From JALHNI01 sp031367405 (GTDB taxonomy: Bacteria > Acidobacteriota > Terriglobia > Bryobacterales > Bryobacteraceae), in NCBI GenBank assembly GCA_031367405.1, contig JANLPT010000324.1, positions 1 to 22,757 on the forward strand: 22,757 bases of DNA. Direction: 5' to 3'. Positions 13,996-20,801 of this stretch are shown here, in pieces; position 1 is the first letter of the stretch; each line of letters starts with the position of its first letter. The position numbers and the translations under genes are program-made. The notes under the pieces were generated by a model. It was not told where the DNA came from, did not search any database, and saw nothing but the letters and a program-made list of their open reading frames with translations.

Positions 13996-14736
13996 TCAGG
14001 CACTCGCATTTTCGTTGAGGTTTTCGAGCGATTCGCGCATGATGCTGCGGCGGCCGAGTTCGCCGAAGCGCCCTTTGGCTCGCGACTTCATCAGGCGGAA
14101 TTGCGTCATGTTGATGCGCATTTCTTTGCAGATGAATTCGGGCCCTTGTTCCAGCAGGTAGAAGCGCGTGAGGATCTCGCGCTCGCGCAGGCTCATGCCG
14201 CGCATGACGCGTTCCATAATGTCGACGGTCTCGATATCGATGATGCGCTCTTCGGGACAGCCGCGGAAGTCGAGGCAGTATTCTGACTCGGCATCGAGCG
14301 TCGAATAGTCGCGCCGGTCCTCCACCGCTCCCCGGACATAGGCGGCCACCTGCCGCCGCAGGATGGTGCGGATGAAGCCCATCAGCCGTTCCGGATCGCG
14401 CAACTCGCCGCGCTGGATACGGTTGAGCACCATGAGAAACGAATCGTGGACGCGGTCGTCCAGTTCCTCCAGGCCCAGGTGGCGGCAAAAATAGAAGCGG
14501 GCACCTTTGGAGAAGTGGACATAAAGTTCCTCGATGCCGTGAGGGTCGTTGGCCATTACACGGTCGACGAGGTGGGTCCATTCCTGCAGTTGGGTGATGG
14601 CCGGGATGATGGGCTCCTCTGGTTCTGCAAAGGGAATGGAGAATGCCAGGGGATCTATAGCCGAAGAGTCGGCACGGGGATCTAGCGCGGCCCGAACAGC
14701 TGCGCCACCTCCGGTTGACTTCGAGAACAGGATCAT
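13996..14736 (-). CDS. ECF-type sigma-70 family RNA polymerase sigma factor
   Basis: A group 4 sigma factor that directs RNA polymerase to a specific regulon. Of 246 residues, about 56-135 form region 2 (ELYVHFSKGARFYFCRHLG, then DRVHDSFLMVLNRI and LMGFIRTILRRQV, the -10 recognition part). Residues about 173-230 form region 4 (MSLREREILTRFYLLEQGP, then ICKEMRINMTQFRLMKSRAK, the helix-turn-helix for the -35). A 50-residue N-terminal extension, acidic and proline-rich, is unusual for an ECF factor, and could be an extra regulatory segment or partly upstream of the true start; the ATG at 14736 has only a weak RBS. It lies 16 bp after the TPR-CHAT gene and 111 bp before the anti-sigma gene on the same strand. 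Control by that anti-sigma factor is the natural inference. Confidence 0.9.
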   Translation of the reverse strand: MILFSKSTGGGAAVRAALDPRADSSAIDPLAFSIPFAEPEEPIIPAITQLQEWTHLVDRVMANDPHGIEELYVHFSKGARFYFCRHLGLEELDDRVHDSFLMVLNRIQRGELRDPERLMGFIRTILRRQVAAYVRGAVEDRRDYSTLDAESEYCLDFRGCPEERIIDIETVDIMERVMRGMSLREREILTRFYLLEQGPEFICKEMRINMTQFRLMKSRAKGRFGELGRRSIMRESLENLNENASA

Positions 14737-14752
14737 AGCGGGGGAGAGACTC

Positions 14753-17155
14753 TTAGTTCCTTCCAGTTAGAAAATAGGCGGCCCAGACAGAGGCCGGGAT
14801 TCGGTCATGAATTGATTCGATTTGGGCTTGCTGCAGAGCAAACGCCCAGTCAAAGGCATTATTCGCATGGCCGGAGCGGCTTCCCTGTGTGTGCCGGCTT
14901 CGCTGGGCGTGGCGATAAAAGCGTTCGAACAATACGCCGGATTGGTCAGGCACCGGCCAATGGCTGGCGACGACACCGGCGGCCCCGGACAATATCCAGG
15001 CCCGGGTGAGGCTTAACAGTCCCACGCCGGGAAGAATTTCACCCCGGCCGGAGCTGCACCCGCTCATGATCACCAGGCGAGCGCTATTCCGGCGGGCATT
15101 AATTTCATCGGCCCCCACCAATTCCTGCTCGCGCGTTTGCGGATTCATCCCTAGGGCGATCAGCGCGTGGTGCGGGTCGCCGGGGGCAGAGACGACGTGG
15201 GTGGCGAGATGCAGCGTGGCGGCCCGGCGATCGAGTAGAGAAAGGAAGGACTGACGATTCACTTGGCTGCCGGTGAGAAGAATCGGGTTGATGGGACGCA
15301 GCATCCTTACGGCGGCGTCCAGTTCGGATAGTGAACCAGGCAAGCGGGCGAGTTCGAAGCTGGCCGGTCCAGACGCCTTACGAAACAAAGCCAAAACGTC
15401 GGCCCGTTGGGGGATGGGAGCTAAACGCGGGTCTGCGGAGTTGTAAATGGGGTCAGCCATGCCCGCAAACGAGGGTCCCGTGGGTGCCTGGCGAAGGTCA
15501 ATCGCGAGAGTTGCGACGGACGGTGCCAACATCAATGTCCGGTGTTCCACGAGATAAGTTCCAATTCCACTATGAGATGGCCAAGGCAATGCCGCGAAGG
15601 GCAATTCATGAAGCGGCCCATCCGGCACCAAGGTCCACTGCTGATTAGTGGATTCGGGAAGGGAAAGTTCTCCAAAAATTTCAAAAAAAAGTTTTTTTCC
15701 ATTTTGGGATTCGAGCGCCCGCCCCTCCCGCGCATCTTGGCGGAACTGAGCCACTTGGTCAGTGAGCCACGCTTCGCCGGGCAGGGTGCGTAGTTCAATG
15801 CGGTGGCGGGTGAGCTTCCAGGCATAGGAGTGCGGTTCGCCGGTGCGGAAAACCAGGATGGCTTCGTTCGGGGCGAGGGCGCTTCTGGCCTGGGCGATGA
15901 ACTGGAGATCGGTGCGGGGAGAGGCGGAGCGCAATCCGGCCACGCTTTCAAAATCGATCAGACGGGCGCGAAGCACTTCGCTTTCTTCGGCGAGAGACGG
16001 CGTGTCGCCGGACAGCCGCCGGGCTTGCGTCTGCTGCAGACGATCGAGCGTTTGCCAGTAGTCGTCGGTGAGCAGCGCGCTATTCTCAGTCAGGGCTGCT
16101 CCGCGACCTTCCTCGGCCGCTTCGAGGGCGGTGAGCAGCACTGCCTCGTCCGGATGGCGCGCGTTCAATCGTTGGGCGGCGCGGACGAGGCCCAAATAGA
16201 GCGACTGCAGCGCCGATTCGGCCGTGGCCATGAGTTGGGCGGAGGGCAGACGTTCGGCCCGCGCGCGACGGGCCCAGTCCACGCCGCTCAGATAGAGCCG
16301 ATGGGCTTTGGTGTCGTCACCAGCGCGCTCCTCGATCTCGGCTGAGACTCGATACGCCTCCCACAGCGGGTAGAACAAGGGCTGGGCGCGGGCGGCCCGC
16401 AAATACTGCGCGGCCCGGCGGCGAGCCTCCGGCAGATTGCCTTTGGCCAACGCGAGCCGCGCGAAGCCGTAGTGGATTTGCTCGGCTTCCGGCCGTTTCG
16501 CCAAACGATGCAGCCGGTAACTTTCGAGCAGACAGAGTTCCGCCGGGGCCAACTGGGCCCGTTCCAGATAAGACAGTCCCCAATGCTCCCAGCCGGCCGC
16601 TACCATGGAACCGATGCCGAGCCGTTCGGAATTGTCGATGGACGCACGAAAGTAACGGTCGGCCAATGGATAGTGTTTCAGCCGCGATTCGTAGTTGGCG
16701 AGGTTCAAATGCAAAGAACTCGGCAGCCTTTCCGGCGACATGTTCCGGGTGGCCTCCAGAATCGCCGCGTGGCCTTTTTGCCAATCGCCCAGTCGAGCGT
16801 AAATCACGCCAATATTGAAGGCGGCAAAGCCCGCATCCTGAGCGGAACCCGCTTGCCGGGCCGCATCCTGGCTCTGCATGAAGAAATCGAGGGCTTGGCG
16901 GTAGCGCGACTGATTCAGGCGCACCACTCCCAGGCTGGTGAGGAATCCTGAGACGTAGGTCCAATCGGCTTTTTGGCGGGCTTGCACCAATCCTTGCCAA
17001 AAGAGCCCTTCCGCGCCCGGCAGATCTCCCGCGCGCAGGATGGAGTTCGCCTGTTTGGCGAGCGCTTTGATCTCGGTGCGTGGTTCGTTGAGAGACACTG
17101 GTGGCCGCGTATAAAAAAACAGTACGAGAAATATCAAGAGTGTGATTTTCGGCAT
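14753..17155 (-). CDS. exported TPR-CHAT protein (caspase-like protease)
   Basis: CHAT domains are caspase/separase-like cysteine proteases. The N-terminus (MPKITLLIFLVLFFYTRPPV) is a signal peptide or membrane anchor. Residues about 30-350 are a run of TPR-like helical repeats (for example FLTSLGVVRLNQSRYRQALD, AFNIGVIYARLGDWQKG), followed by the linker ALEAAEEGRGAALTE. The CHAT domain covers about 430-800, with VPDGPLHELPFAALPW, H653 in LHLATHVV, and C700 in IMSGCSSGRGE, then LLSLTRAWILSGAAGVVASHWPV. Both dyad residues are present, so it should be active. Export places the protease on the outer side, where the anti-sigma factor has its C-terminal domain. Homopolymer runs at 15683-15698 lie before the dyad. 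It is first in the operon with the sigma and anti-sigma genes. Other roles, such as a scaffold or cell-death effector, are possible. Confidence 0.9.
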   Translation of the reverse strand: MPKITLLIFLVLFFYTRPPVSLNEPRTEIKALAKQANSILRAGDLPGAEGLFWQGLVQARQKADWTYVSGFLTSLGVVRLNQSRYRQALDFFMQSQDAARQAGSAQDAGFAAFNIGVIYARLGDWQKGHAAILEATRNMSPERLPSSLHLNLANYESRLKHYPLADRYFRASIDNSERLGIGSMVAAGWEHWGLSYLERAQLAPAELCLLESYRLHRLAKRPEAEQIHYGFARLALAKGNLPEARRRAAQYLRAARAQPLFYPLWEAYRVSAEIEERAGDDTKAHRLYLSGVDWARRARAERLPSAQLMATAESALQSLYLGLVRAAQRLNARHPDEAVLLTALEAAEEGRGAALTENSALLTDDYWQTLDRLQQTQARRLSGDTPSLAEESEVLRARLIDFESVAGLRSASPRTDLQFIAQARSALAPNEAILVFRTGEPHSYAWKLTRHRIELRTLPGEAWLTDQVAQFRQDAREGRALESQNGKKLFFEIFGELSLPESTNQQWTLVPDGPLHELPFAALPWPSHSGIGTYLVEHRTLMLAPSVATLAIDLRQAPTGPSFAGMADPIYNSADPRLAPIPQRADVLALFRKASGPASFELARLPGSLSELDAAVRMLRPINPILLTGSQVNRQSFLSLLDRRAATLHLATHVVSAPGDPHHALIALGMNPQTREQELVGADEINARRNSARLVIMSGCSSGRGEILPGVGLLSLTRAWILSGAAGVVASHWPVPDQSGVLFERFYRHAQRSRHTQGSRSGHANNAFDWAFALQQAQIESIHDRIPASVWAAYFLTGRN

Positions 17156-17268
17156 GAATCGGTTCCAGGGGCGACCGAGAAGGCCAGCAGCCTTGCCAAG
17201 CGAATCCAGCGGCGTGTGATTCGTAAGCCGAGTTTACATAAGTTTCATGCCGTAAATCAAATTTTTTT

Positions 17269-17319
17269 AAAATAAATTAATGGGAATTCCAGACGCATTT
17301 CTTCATCCGGAATTCCCAT
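17269..17319 (-). terminator. probable intrinsic terminator upstream of the TPR-CHAT operon
   Basis: Read on the minus strand, ATGGGAATTCC (17319-17309) and GGAATTCCCAT (17290-17280) form a perfect 11-bp stem with an 18-base loop, directly followed by TAATTTATTTT. On the plus strand there is no U-run, so termination is predicted only towards the TPR-CHAT gene, whose start codon is 114 bp further on. It would either end a small upstream transcript or act as an attenuator in a long leader of the operon. The stem is AT-containing, so strength is moderate. Confidence 0.5.
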
Positions 17320-17456
17320 GGGGTGTGTGAAGCGGTAATGGCTTCACGAATCCGCCGGTGGCGGAAGCAGGGGAAGAAAGTCGCGGCGGGCTCGGCCGCG
17401 AGTCAAATCAGGGGACTATGGTGGGTCCGCCTGTCTGGTTGAACGCCCCCGATTTA

Positions 17457-17479
17457 CCGTTCTTCTAGACGAAGAACGG
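17457..17479. repeat. perfect 9-bp inverted repeat
   Basis: CCGTTCTTC (17457-17465), loop TAGAC, GAAGAACGG (17471-17479). It can form a hairpin in RNA from either strand. On the minus strand it spans the stop codon of the short frame described at 17465-17503; on the plus strand it is enclosed by the CCCGAT/ATCGGG pairing. No U-run follows, so it is not an intrinsic terminator by itself. Confidence 0.6.
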
Positions 17480-17503
17480 CGGTTCCCAGGGAGAGGGCAA
17501 CAT
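17465..17503 (-). CDS. possible 12-residue leader peptide or short ORF
   Basis: On the minus strand, GAAAGGAG (17519-17512) stands eight bases before ATG (17503-17501), an excellent ribosome-binding arrangement. The frame encodes MLPSPWEPPFFV and stops at TAG (17467-17465). The stop lies in the loop of a perfect 9-bp hairpin. After the TAG the same frame stays open for 18 more codons. There is no homology evidence. The good RBS, proline-rich short peptide, hairpin at the stop and downstream terminator together resemble a translated leader controlling the TPR-CHAT operon, but it may be chance or an independent small gene. Confidence 0.3.
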   Translation of the reverse strand: MLPSPWEPPFFV

Positions 17504-17611
17504 CGGGTTTGCTCCTTTCTGAAAGCTCCGCGTTTTAAACGCGGTTTTGCTTCCAAGTTCAGGATAATGCCTCTCCCCGCTATCAATTGGCGTAAAAAGC
17601 GGCTAATCCGT

Positions 17612-17620
17612 TGATATAAA
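17612..17620 (+). promoter_or_regulatory. possible extended -10 promoter element for uxaA
   Basis: TGATATAAA at 17612-17620 matches the extended -10 pattern TGnTATAAT with one mismatch, in an AT-rich patch (about 17580-17640) of otherwise GC-rich DNA. No convincing -35 box is placed at 16-18 bp. A transcript would start near 17627, giving a leader of about 100 bases before the ATG at 17730. Consensus matching only. Confidence 0.3.
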
Positions 17621-17729
17621 TCGAGTAAAAATTACCGAATGATCAGTGATCGCCCCTCGGCGTATAGCCATTTCGGCTACCCGGCCCCTACCACTGGCTC
17701 TCGCGGTGCGATACAACAGTAGTCGAGCC

Positions 17730-19271
17730 ATGAGCCTTCTCGAAATCACCAAGCTGCCCACGCCGGAGAATTCCGCGATCATCCTGCATGACACCGACAA
17801 CGTCGCGGTGGCCAGGGTTCCGCTTTCCCCGCCCCAGAAATTGCGCATCAATGGCGCCGAAATCGAGGTACTTGAGCCGATCCCGGCCGGCCACAAGGTG
17901 GCGCTTCGCGACATTGGCAGCGGCGAACCCGTCCGGCGCTATGGGCAGGTGATCGGTCGCGCCAAGGAGCGCATTGAGAAGGGCCGTTATATTCACACGC
18001 ACAATCTGGCCTTTGAAGAAGGCACGCGAGAATATCATTTCCCCGTCGGCGACCTTGGCTTTCCGCCCCTGCCACTCAACATTCCTACGTTCATGGGCTA
18101 TCAGCGCGAAGATGGCCGGGTGGGCACTCGCAACTACATCGCCATCGTGGCGGCTTCGAATTGCGCGGCCCACACAGCCGAAATGGTGGCCGATTCGTTC
18201 GAACACGAAACGCTGCCGCCCAACGTGGATGGCGTCGTCGCCTTTCCGCACGGCGAGGGCTGCGGCCACTCGATTGGTCCGGATACCGATCAATTGAAGC
18301 GCACCCTGTGGGGCGTGCTGGACCATCCCAATGTTTCGGGCGCGGTGGTGCTGGGTTTGGGCTGCGAAGTGAACCAGATTGACCATTACGTGGGCGGCTC
18401 AGCGCCGCGCAAGAGCGACCGCATTGTCGGTATGACGCTGCAGAATACCGGTGGCACCCGCGCCACCGTAGAAGCCACGCGTCTTTCCGTCCGCAAGATG
18501 TTCGAGCGTTCCTCAGCGGAAATGCGTACTGCAGTGGCGGCTTCCAAGATCACGCTAGGCCTCAACTGCGGCGGCTCCGATTCGTTCTCCGGCATCACCG
18601 CGAATCCGGCCCTCGGCTGGTGCAGCGACCGCCTAGCCGAAATCCACGCCAGCACCGTGCTGGCTGAAACCACCGAGTGCTTCGGGGCCGAGCATCTGCT
18701 GGTCTCGCAAGCCCGCAATCGCGAAGTGGGCGAGCGGTTCATCAGCTTCATTGAGGGCTACAAGACTTACCTGCGCCGCTTCGGCGGCAGTTTCAACGAC
18801 AATCCGTCACCGGGCAACAAGGAAGGCGGGCTCACCACGATTCTCGAAAAGAGTCTTGGTGCCGCCGCGAAGGCCGGGGCTTCACCGATGACCGACGCCA
18901 TCGACTACGCCGAGCGCATCAAGACCCCGGGCTTCAACTTCATGAACACGCCGGGCTACGATCCGGTGTCGCTGACGGGCTTGGCGGCGGGCGGCGCGAA
19001 CATGATCTGCTTCACCACCGGCCGTGGCTCGGCCATCGGATTTCCGTCGGTACCGGTGATCAAGATCGCCACGAATACGGCCATGTTCAAACGCATGCGC
19101 GACGACATGGACATCAACGCCGGCCTGATTGCCGACGGCGAAGCAACAGTGGCGCAGATTGGGCAACAGATTTTCGACTTGATCTTGCGGGCGGCGTCCG
19201 GGGAGCGGGTGGCAGCTGAGCGCAACGGCCACCGGGAGTTCGTGCCGTGGCGCATTGGTCCGGTGATGTAG
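17730..19271 (+). CDS. uxaA: altronate dehydratase family protein (UxaA), SAF plus catalytic domain
   Basis: UxaA dehydrates D-altronate to 2-keto-3-deoxygluconate in galacturonate breakdown, in the cytoplasm, using a metal ion. The 513-residue protein is full length: an N-terminal SAF domain (about residues 10-95, with IPAGHKVALRDI and YGQVIGRA) and a C-terminal UxaA/GarD domain starting at FMGYQREDGRVGTRNYIAI. Characteristic segments are PHGEGCGHSIG, GLGCEVNQ, LGLNCGGSDSFSGITANPAL, ETTECFGAEHLL, NPSPGNKEGGLTTILEKSLG, FMNTPGYDPVSLTGLAAGG and FTTGRGSAIG. The ATG at 17730 is preferred: the in-frame ATG at 17646 would add 28 residues outside the family homology. It stands alone here; no uxaB, uxaC or kdgK is nearby. 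Galactarate dehydratase (GarD) is the main alternative, since the two families are close relatives. Confidence 0.88.
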   Translation: MSLLEITKLPTPENSAIILHDTDNVAVARVPLSPPQKLRINGAEIEVLEPIPAGHKVALRDIGSGEPVRRYGQVIGRAKERIEKGRYIHTHNLAFEEGTREYHFPVGDLGFPPLPLNIPTFMGYQREDGRVGTRNYIAIVAASNCAAHTAEMVADSFEHETLPPNVDGVVAFPHGEGCGHSIGPDTDQLKRTLWGVLDHPNVSGAVVLGLGCEVNQIDHYVGGSAPRKSDRIVGMTLQNTGGTRATVEATRLSVRKMFERSSAEMRTAVAASKITLGLNCGGSDSFSGITANPALGWCSDRLAEIHASTVLAETTECFGAEHLLVSQARNREVGERFISFIEGYKTYLRRFGGSFNDNPSPGNKEGGLTTILEKSLGAAAKAGASPMTDAIDYAERIKTPGFNFMNTPGYDPVSLTGLAAGGANMICFTTGRGSAIGFPSVPVIKIATNTAMFKRMRDDMDINAGLIADGEATVAQIGQQIFDLILRAASGERVAAERNGHREFVPWRIGPVM

Positions 19272-19305
19272 GGGCTCCCGTTGGCGCTAGGTTAAGAACA
19301 CTTTT

Positions 19306-19385
19306 AGCCGCGACCGCTTGAAAAATATCTTCGGTATGCCATTGCTACAGACTTCCTATAAGAACATATTCAAGCGGTCGCGGTT
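19306..19385. repeat. long near-perfect palindrome between convergent genes (MITE- or terminator-like)
   Basis: CCGCGACCGCTTGAA (19308-19322) and TTCAAGCGGTCGCGG (19369-19383) are perfect 15-bp inverted arms, extended outward by one G-U and one A-U pair, around a 46-base, AT-rich internal stretch. It lies 36 bp after the uxaA stop and before the stop of the convergent hydrolase gene. There is no U-run on either side. It could be a bidirectional terminator, a folded RNA, or a small non-autonomous repeat element; deciding needs the genome-wide copy number. Confidence 0.6.
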
Positions 19386-19422
19386 CTAGTTGTCCACGAT
19401 ATGCTGTGGCGGGAAGTGCTTA

Positions 19423-19449
19423 AGTTAGCGCTTATGAGGGGCGCTAACT
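19423..19449 (-). terminator. inverted repeat at the end of the DUF900 hydrolase gene
   Basis: AGTTAGCGC (19423-19431) and GCGCTAACT (19441-19449) form a perfect 9-bp stem with a nine-base loop. It overlaps the stop codon of the minus-strand hydrolase gene (TAG at 19446-19444). The downstream minus-strand sequence is TAAGC, not a U-run, so it may end translation and transcription together or protect the mRNA 3' end. Confidence 0.4.
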
Positions 19450-20271
19450 CAATTCGTCATAGCGCGACAACGGGCCACCGCTCAGCACTGTCTTCCAGTG
19501 CTTGAAGTACTCGTCGGTCTTGCGGTAACCGCTGTGGTCTTTACCGACCCGCGTCGTGCAATCCACCACATAGACATTCGGAGTCTGGGCCAGCGTAATG
19601 GTCTTGTTGCGAGGGCCACCGCGGCCCAGCGCTTTATGGACGCCATCGGCGATATCCGCCAACGGGTAAGCTCCGCCTAAGACGGAATCCTGTTTCGATT
19701 GATACACCATGCAGCGGTTACAACTCTCCATCGCCGGGAAGAAATCCTGATCTGGTTCCAAGAGGTGGTTGTCGACGGCGGGAGCAGACAAAATCAGATT
19801 ATCGACAAAGACTTTCTTCGGATTCTTCATCGCGACCAACGCCACCCTCGCCCCGAGCGAATGGGTTTGCACGTCGACGCTATGGGCTTCGCCGCGTAAC
19901 TGGTTCACGAGGTCGAGTAAGTAGGGTCCGGCTCTTTTTGCGGAGAGCATCGCGGTGAAATAGCCCAGCGAGGTGGCCATTCCGGGCCAAGTGAAACCGA
20001 TTATTAGCCCGTAGCCATCCGGGCCGACCACGCCAGTCGAGTTCATCCGGACGACGATCTCCCAATATGCTTTCATTACGTTTTCCATTTGGTTGTGGAA
20101 GCCGTGGACCAGTACGCAAACGTGCTTGTCTTTGGCCTTGGCCAGCAGATCGGTCAAAGTCATGTCGGTGAAGGCACTGGCATCGGTGGGGTTGGTGTAG
20201 TTACGGTAGCGATTTTCCGCGCCCGTGAACTGATCTGAATCAAAGCCTCTTCGGCAACTGACAACGTACAT
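19444..20271 (-). CDS. DUF900-like alpha/beta hydrolase
   Basis: An alpha/beta hydrolase of esterase/lipase type; the substrate is unknown. In 275 residues, VCVLVHGF (51-58) is the oxyanion-hole strand, FTWPG (93-97) is typical of the DUF900 group, and the nucleophile elbow is QTHSLGARVAL with S138. Plausible partners are D195 (YQSKQDS) and H246 (GKDHSGY). The elbow reads T-H-S-L-G rather than G-x-S-x-G, a known variation in some hydrolases but worth noting. There is no signal peptide, so it is probably cytoplasmic. The ATG at 20271 has AAGGAGA nine bases upstream. It is divergent from the Cys-less ArsC-like gene with an 84-bp spacer, and convergent with uxaA. Confidence 0.82.
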   Translation of the reverse strand: MYVVSCRRGFDSDQFTGAENRYRNYTNPTDASAFTDMTLTDLLAKAKDKHVCVLVHGFHNQMENVMKAYWEIVVRMNSTGVVGPDGYGLIIGFTWPGMATSLGYFTAMLSAKRAGPYLLDLVNQLRGEAHSVDVQTHSLGARVALVAMKNPKKVFVDNLILSAPAVDNHLLEPDQDFFPAMESCNRCMVYQSKQDSVLGGAYPLADIADGVHKALGRGGPRNKTITLAQTPNVYVVDCTTRVGKDHSGYRKTDEYFKHWKTVLSGGPLSRYDELS

Positions 20272-20355
20272 GTTTTCGATTCTCCTTGTGCGCTCAAATG
20301 TACAACAGATCGTGATGCGAAGCTAGCAGGGGATTTTGCCACAATAAAGAGACAA

Positions 20356-20718
20356 ATGTTAACGGTTCAGATCTTTGGGGTGAAAAACTCGCCCGCCACC
20401 CGCGCCGCCGAACGTTTCTTTAAGGAACGCCGCATCGCCCTTCATCTGGTGGATTTGAAACAGAAGCCGATGTCACCCGGCGAACTGAAGCGCTTTATTG
20501 AACGTTTCGGCTTGGCCGCGTTGATCGATCGGGAGAGCGCCGCCTACCAGGACGCGGGCCTCAAATACATGCGTCTTACTGACCCTGACCTTCTTGAGCG
20601 CATTCAACACGAACCAAAATTGCTCCGGCTGCCCCTCATTCGTTCGTCCACCAACCGGCTCAGCATTGGGGAGGATACCGAGGCTTGGAAGGCGATGCTA
20701 ACCGCTCCGGCGAAATAA
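20356..20718 (+). CDS. ArsC/Spx-fold thioredoxin-like protein lacking all cysteines
   Basis: The 120-residue protein matches the ArsC/Spx/YffB fold in length and pattern: beta strand LTVQIFGVKNS, helix TRAAERFFKERRI, strand LHLVDLKQKPMSPGELKRF, and the late segment HEPKLLRLPLIRSS with a cis-proline-type position. The family's redox cysteine normally sits in GxxNC or KNC; here the motif reads KNSPATRAA, serine replacing it, and the protein has no cysteine anywhere. Arsenate reductase activity is therefore excluded in its usual form. A non-redox binding role, for example on RNA polymerase as for Spx, is conceivable but unsupported. It starts at the ATG at 20356 with AAAGAGA upstream, and is divergent from the DUF900 hydrolase gene. 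Confidence 0.75.
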   Translation: MLTVQIFGVKNSPATRAAERFFKERRIALHLVDLKQKPMSPGELKRFIERFGLAALIDRESAAYQDAGLKYMRLTDPDLLERIQHEPKLLRLPLIRSSTNRLSIGEDTEAWKAMLTAPAK

Positions 20719-20729
20719 ATTACGGATCC

Positions 20730-20801
20730 GGTACCTGTGTACTACCCGGTATAGAACCCAAGCCTTTCGCGACAACAACTTGCTGTGGTACTGGGGGTAC
20801 T
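20730..20801. promoter_or_regulatory. second cluster of GTAC-centred operator-like repeats
   Basis: GTAC-CTGT-GTAC at 20731-20742 (four-base spacing) and GTAC-TGGGG-GTAC at 20788-20800 (five-base spacing) repeat the architecture seen at 1164-1176. Related GGTAC or AGTAC words occur at 21018-21023 and around 21050. The second pair lies between TTGCTG (20780-20785) and TAATAC (20801-20806), which could be promoter boxes with a short 15-bp spacer. Inferred: a regulator recognising GTAC half-sites acts here as well. Confidence 0.4.

Larger units (their letters stand above)
17156..17729. other. 574-bp intergenic region between the divergent TPR-CHAT operon and uxaA, rich in hairpins
   Basis: No conventional gene. 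From the CHAT side outwards it contains a probable minus-strand intrinsic terminator (17269-17319), a CCGCC/GGCGG hairpin (17352-17364), a perfect 9-bp hairpin CCGTTCTTC/GAAGAACGG (17457-17479) overlapping the stop of a short minus-strand frame, a CCCGAT/ATCGGG pairing (17448-17453 with 17502-17507) enclosing that hairpin, and a CCGCG/CGCGG stem followed by TTTT on the plus strand (17528-17548). An AT-rich promoter-like stretch precedes uxaA. The density of structure suggests at least one regulatory RNA or leader here. Confidence 0.55.

Noticed and set aside
13871..14581. A 236-codon minus-strand frame overlapping the sigma factor gene in another frame
   Set aside because: The translation is dominated by Arg, Pro and His and matches nothing; the overlapping sigma frame has clear regions 2 and 4.
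13261..17155. Membership of the TPR-CHAT operon in a type III-E CRISPR (craspase) system
   Set aside because: No repeat-spacer array, no Cas7-11-like effector and no Csx30/Csx31-like gene is present in the window; only the TPR-CHAT plus sigma logic is similar.
17418..17468. A 16-codon plus-strand frame (MVGPPVWLNAPDLPFF) opposite the leader-peptide region
   Set aside because: The AGGGG before its ATG is only three bases away, and similarity to the minus-strand peptide end is a by-product of the shared palindrome.
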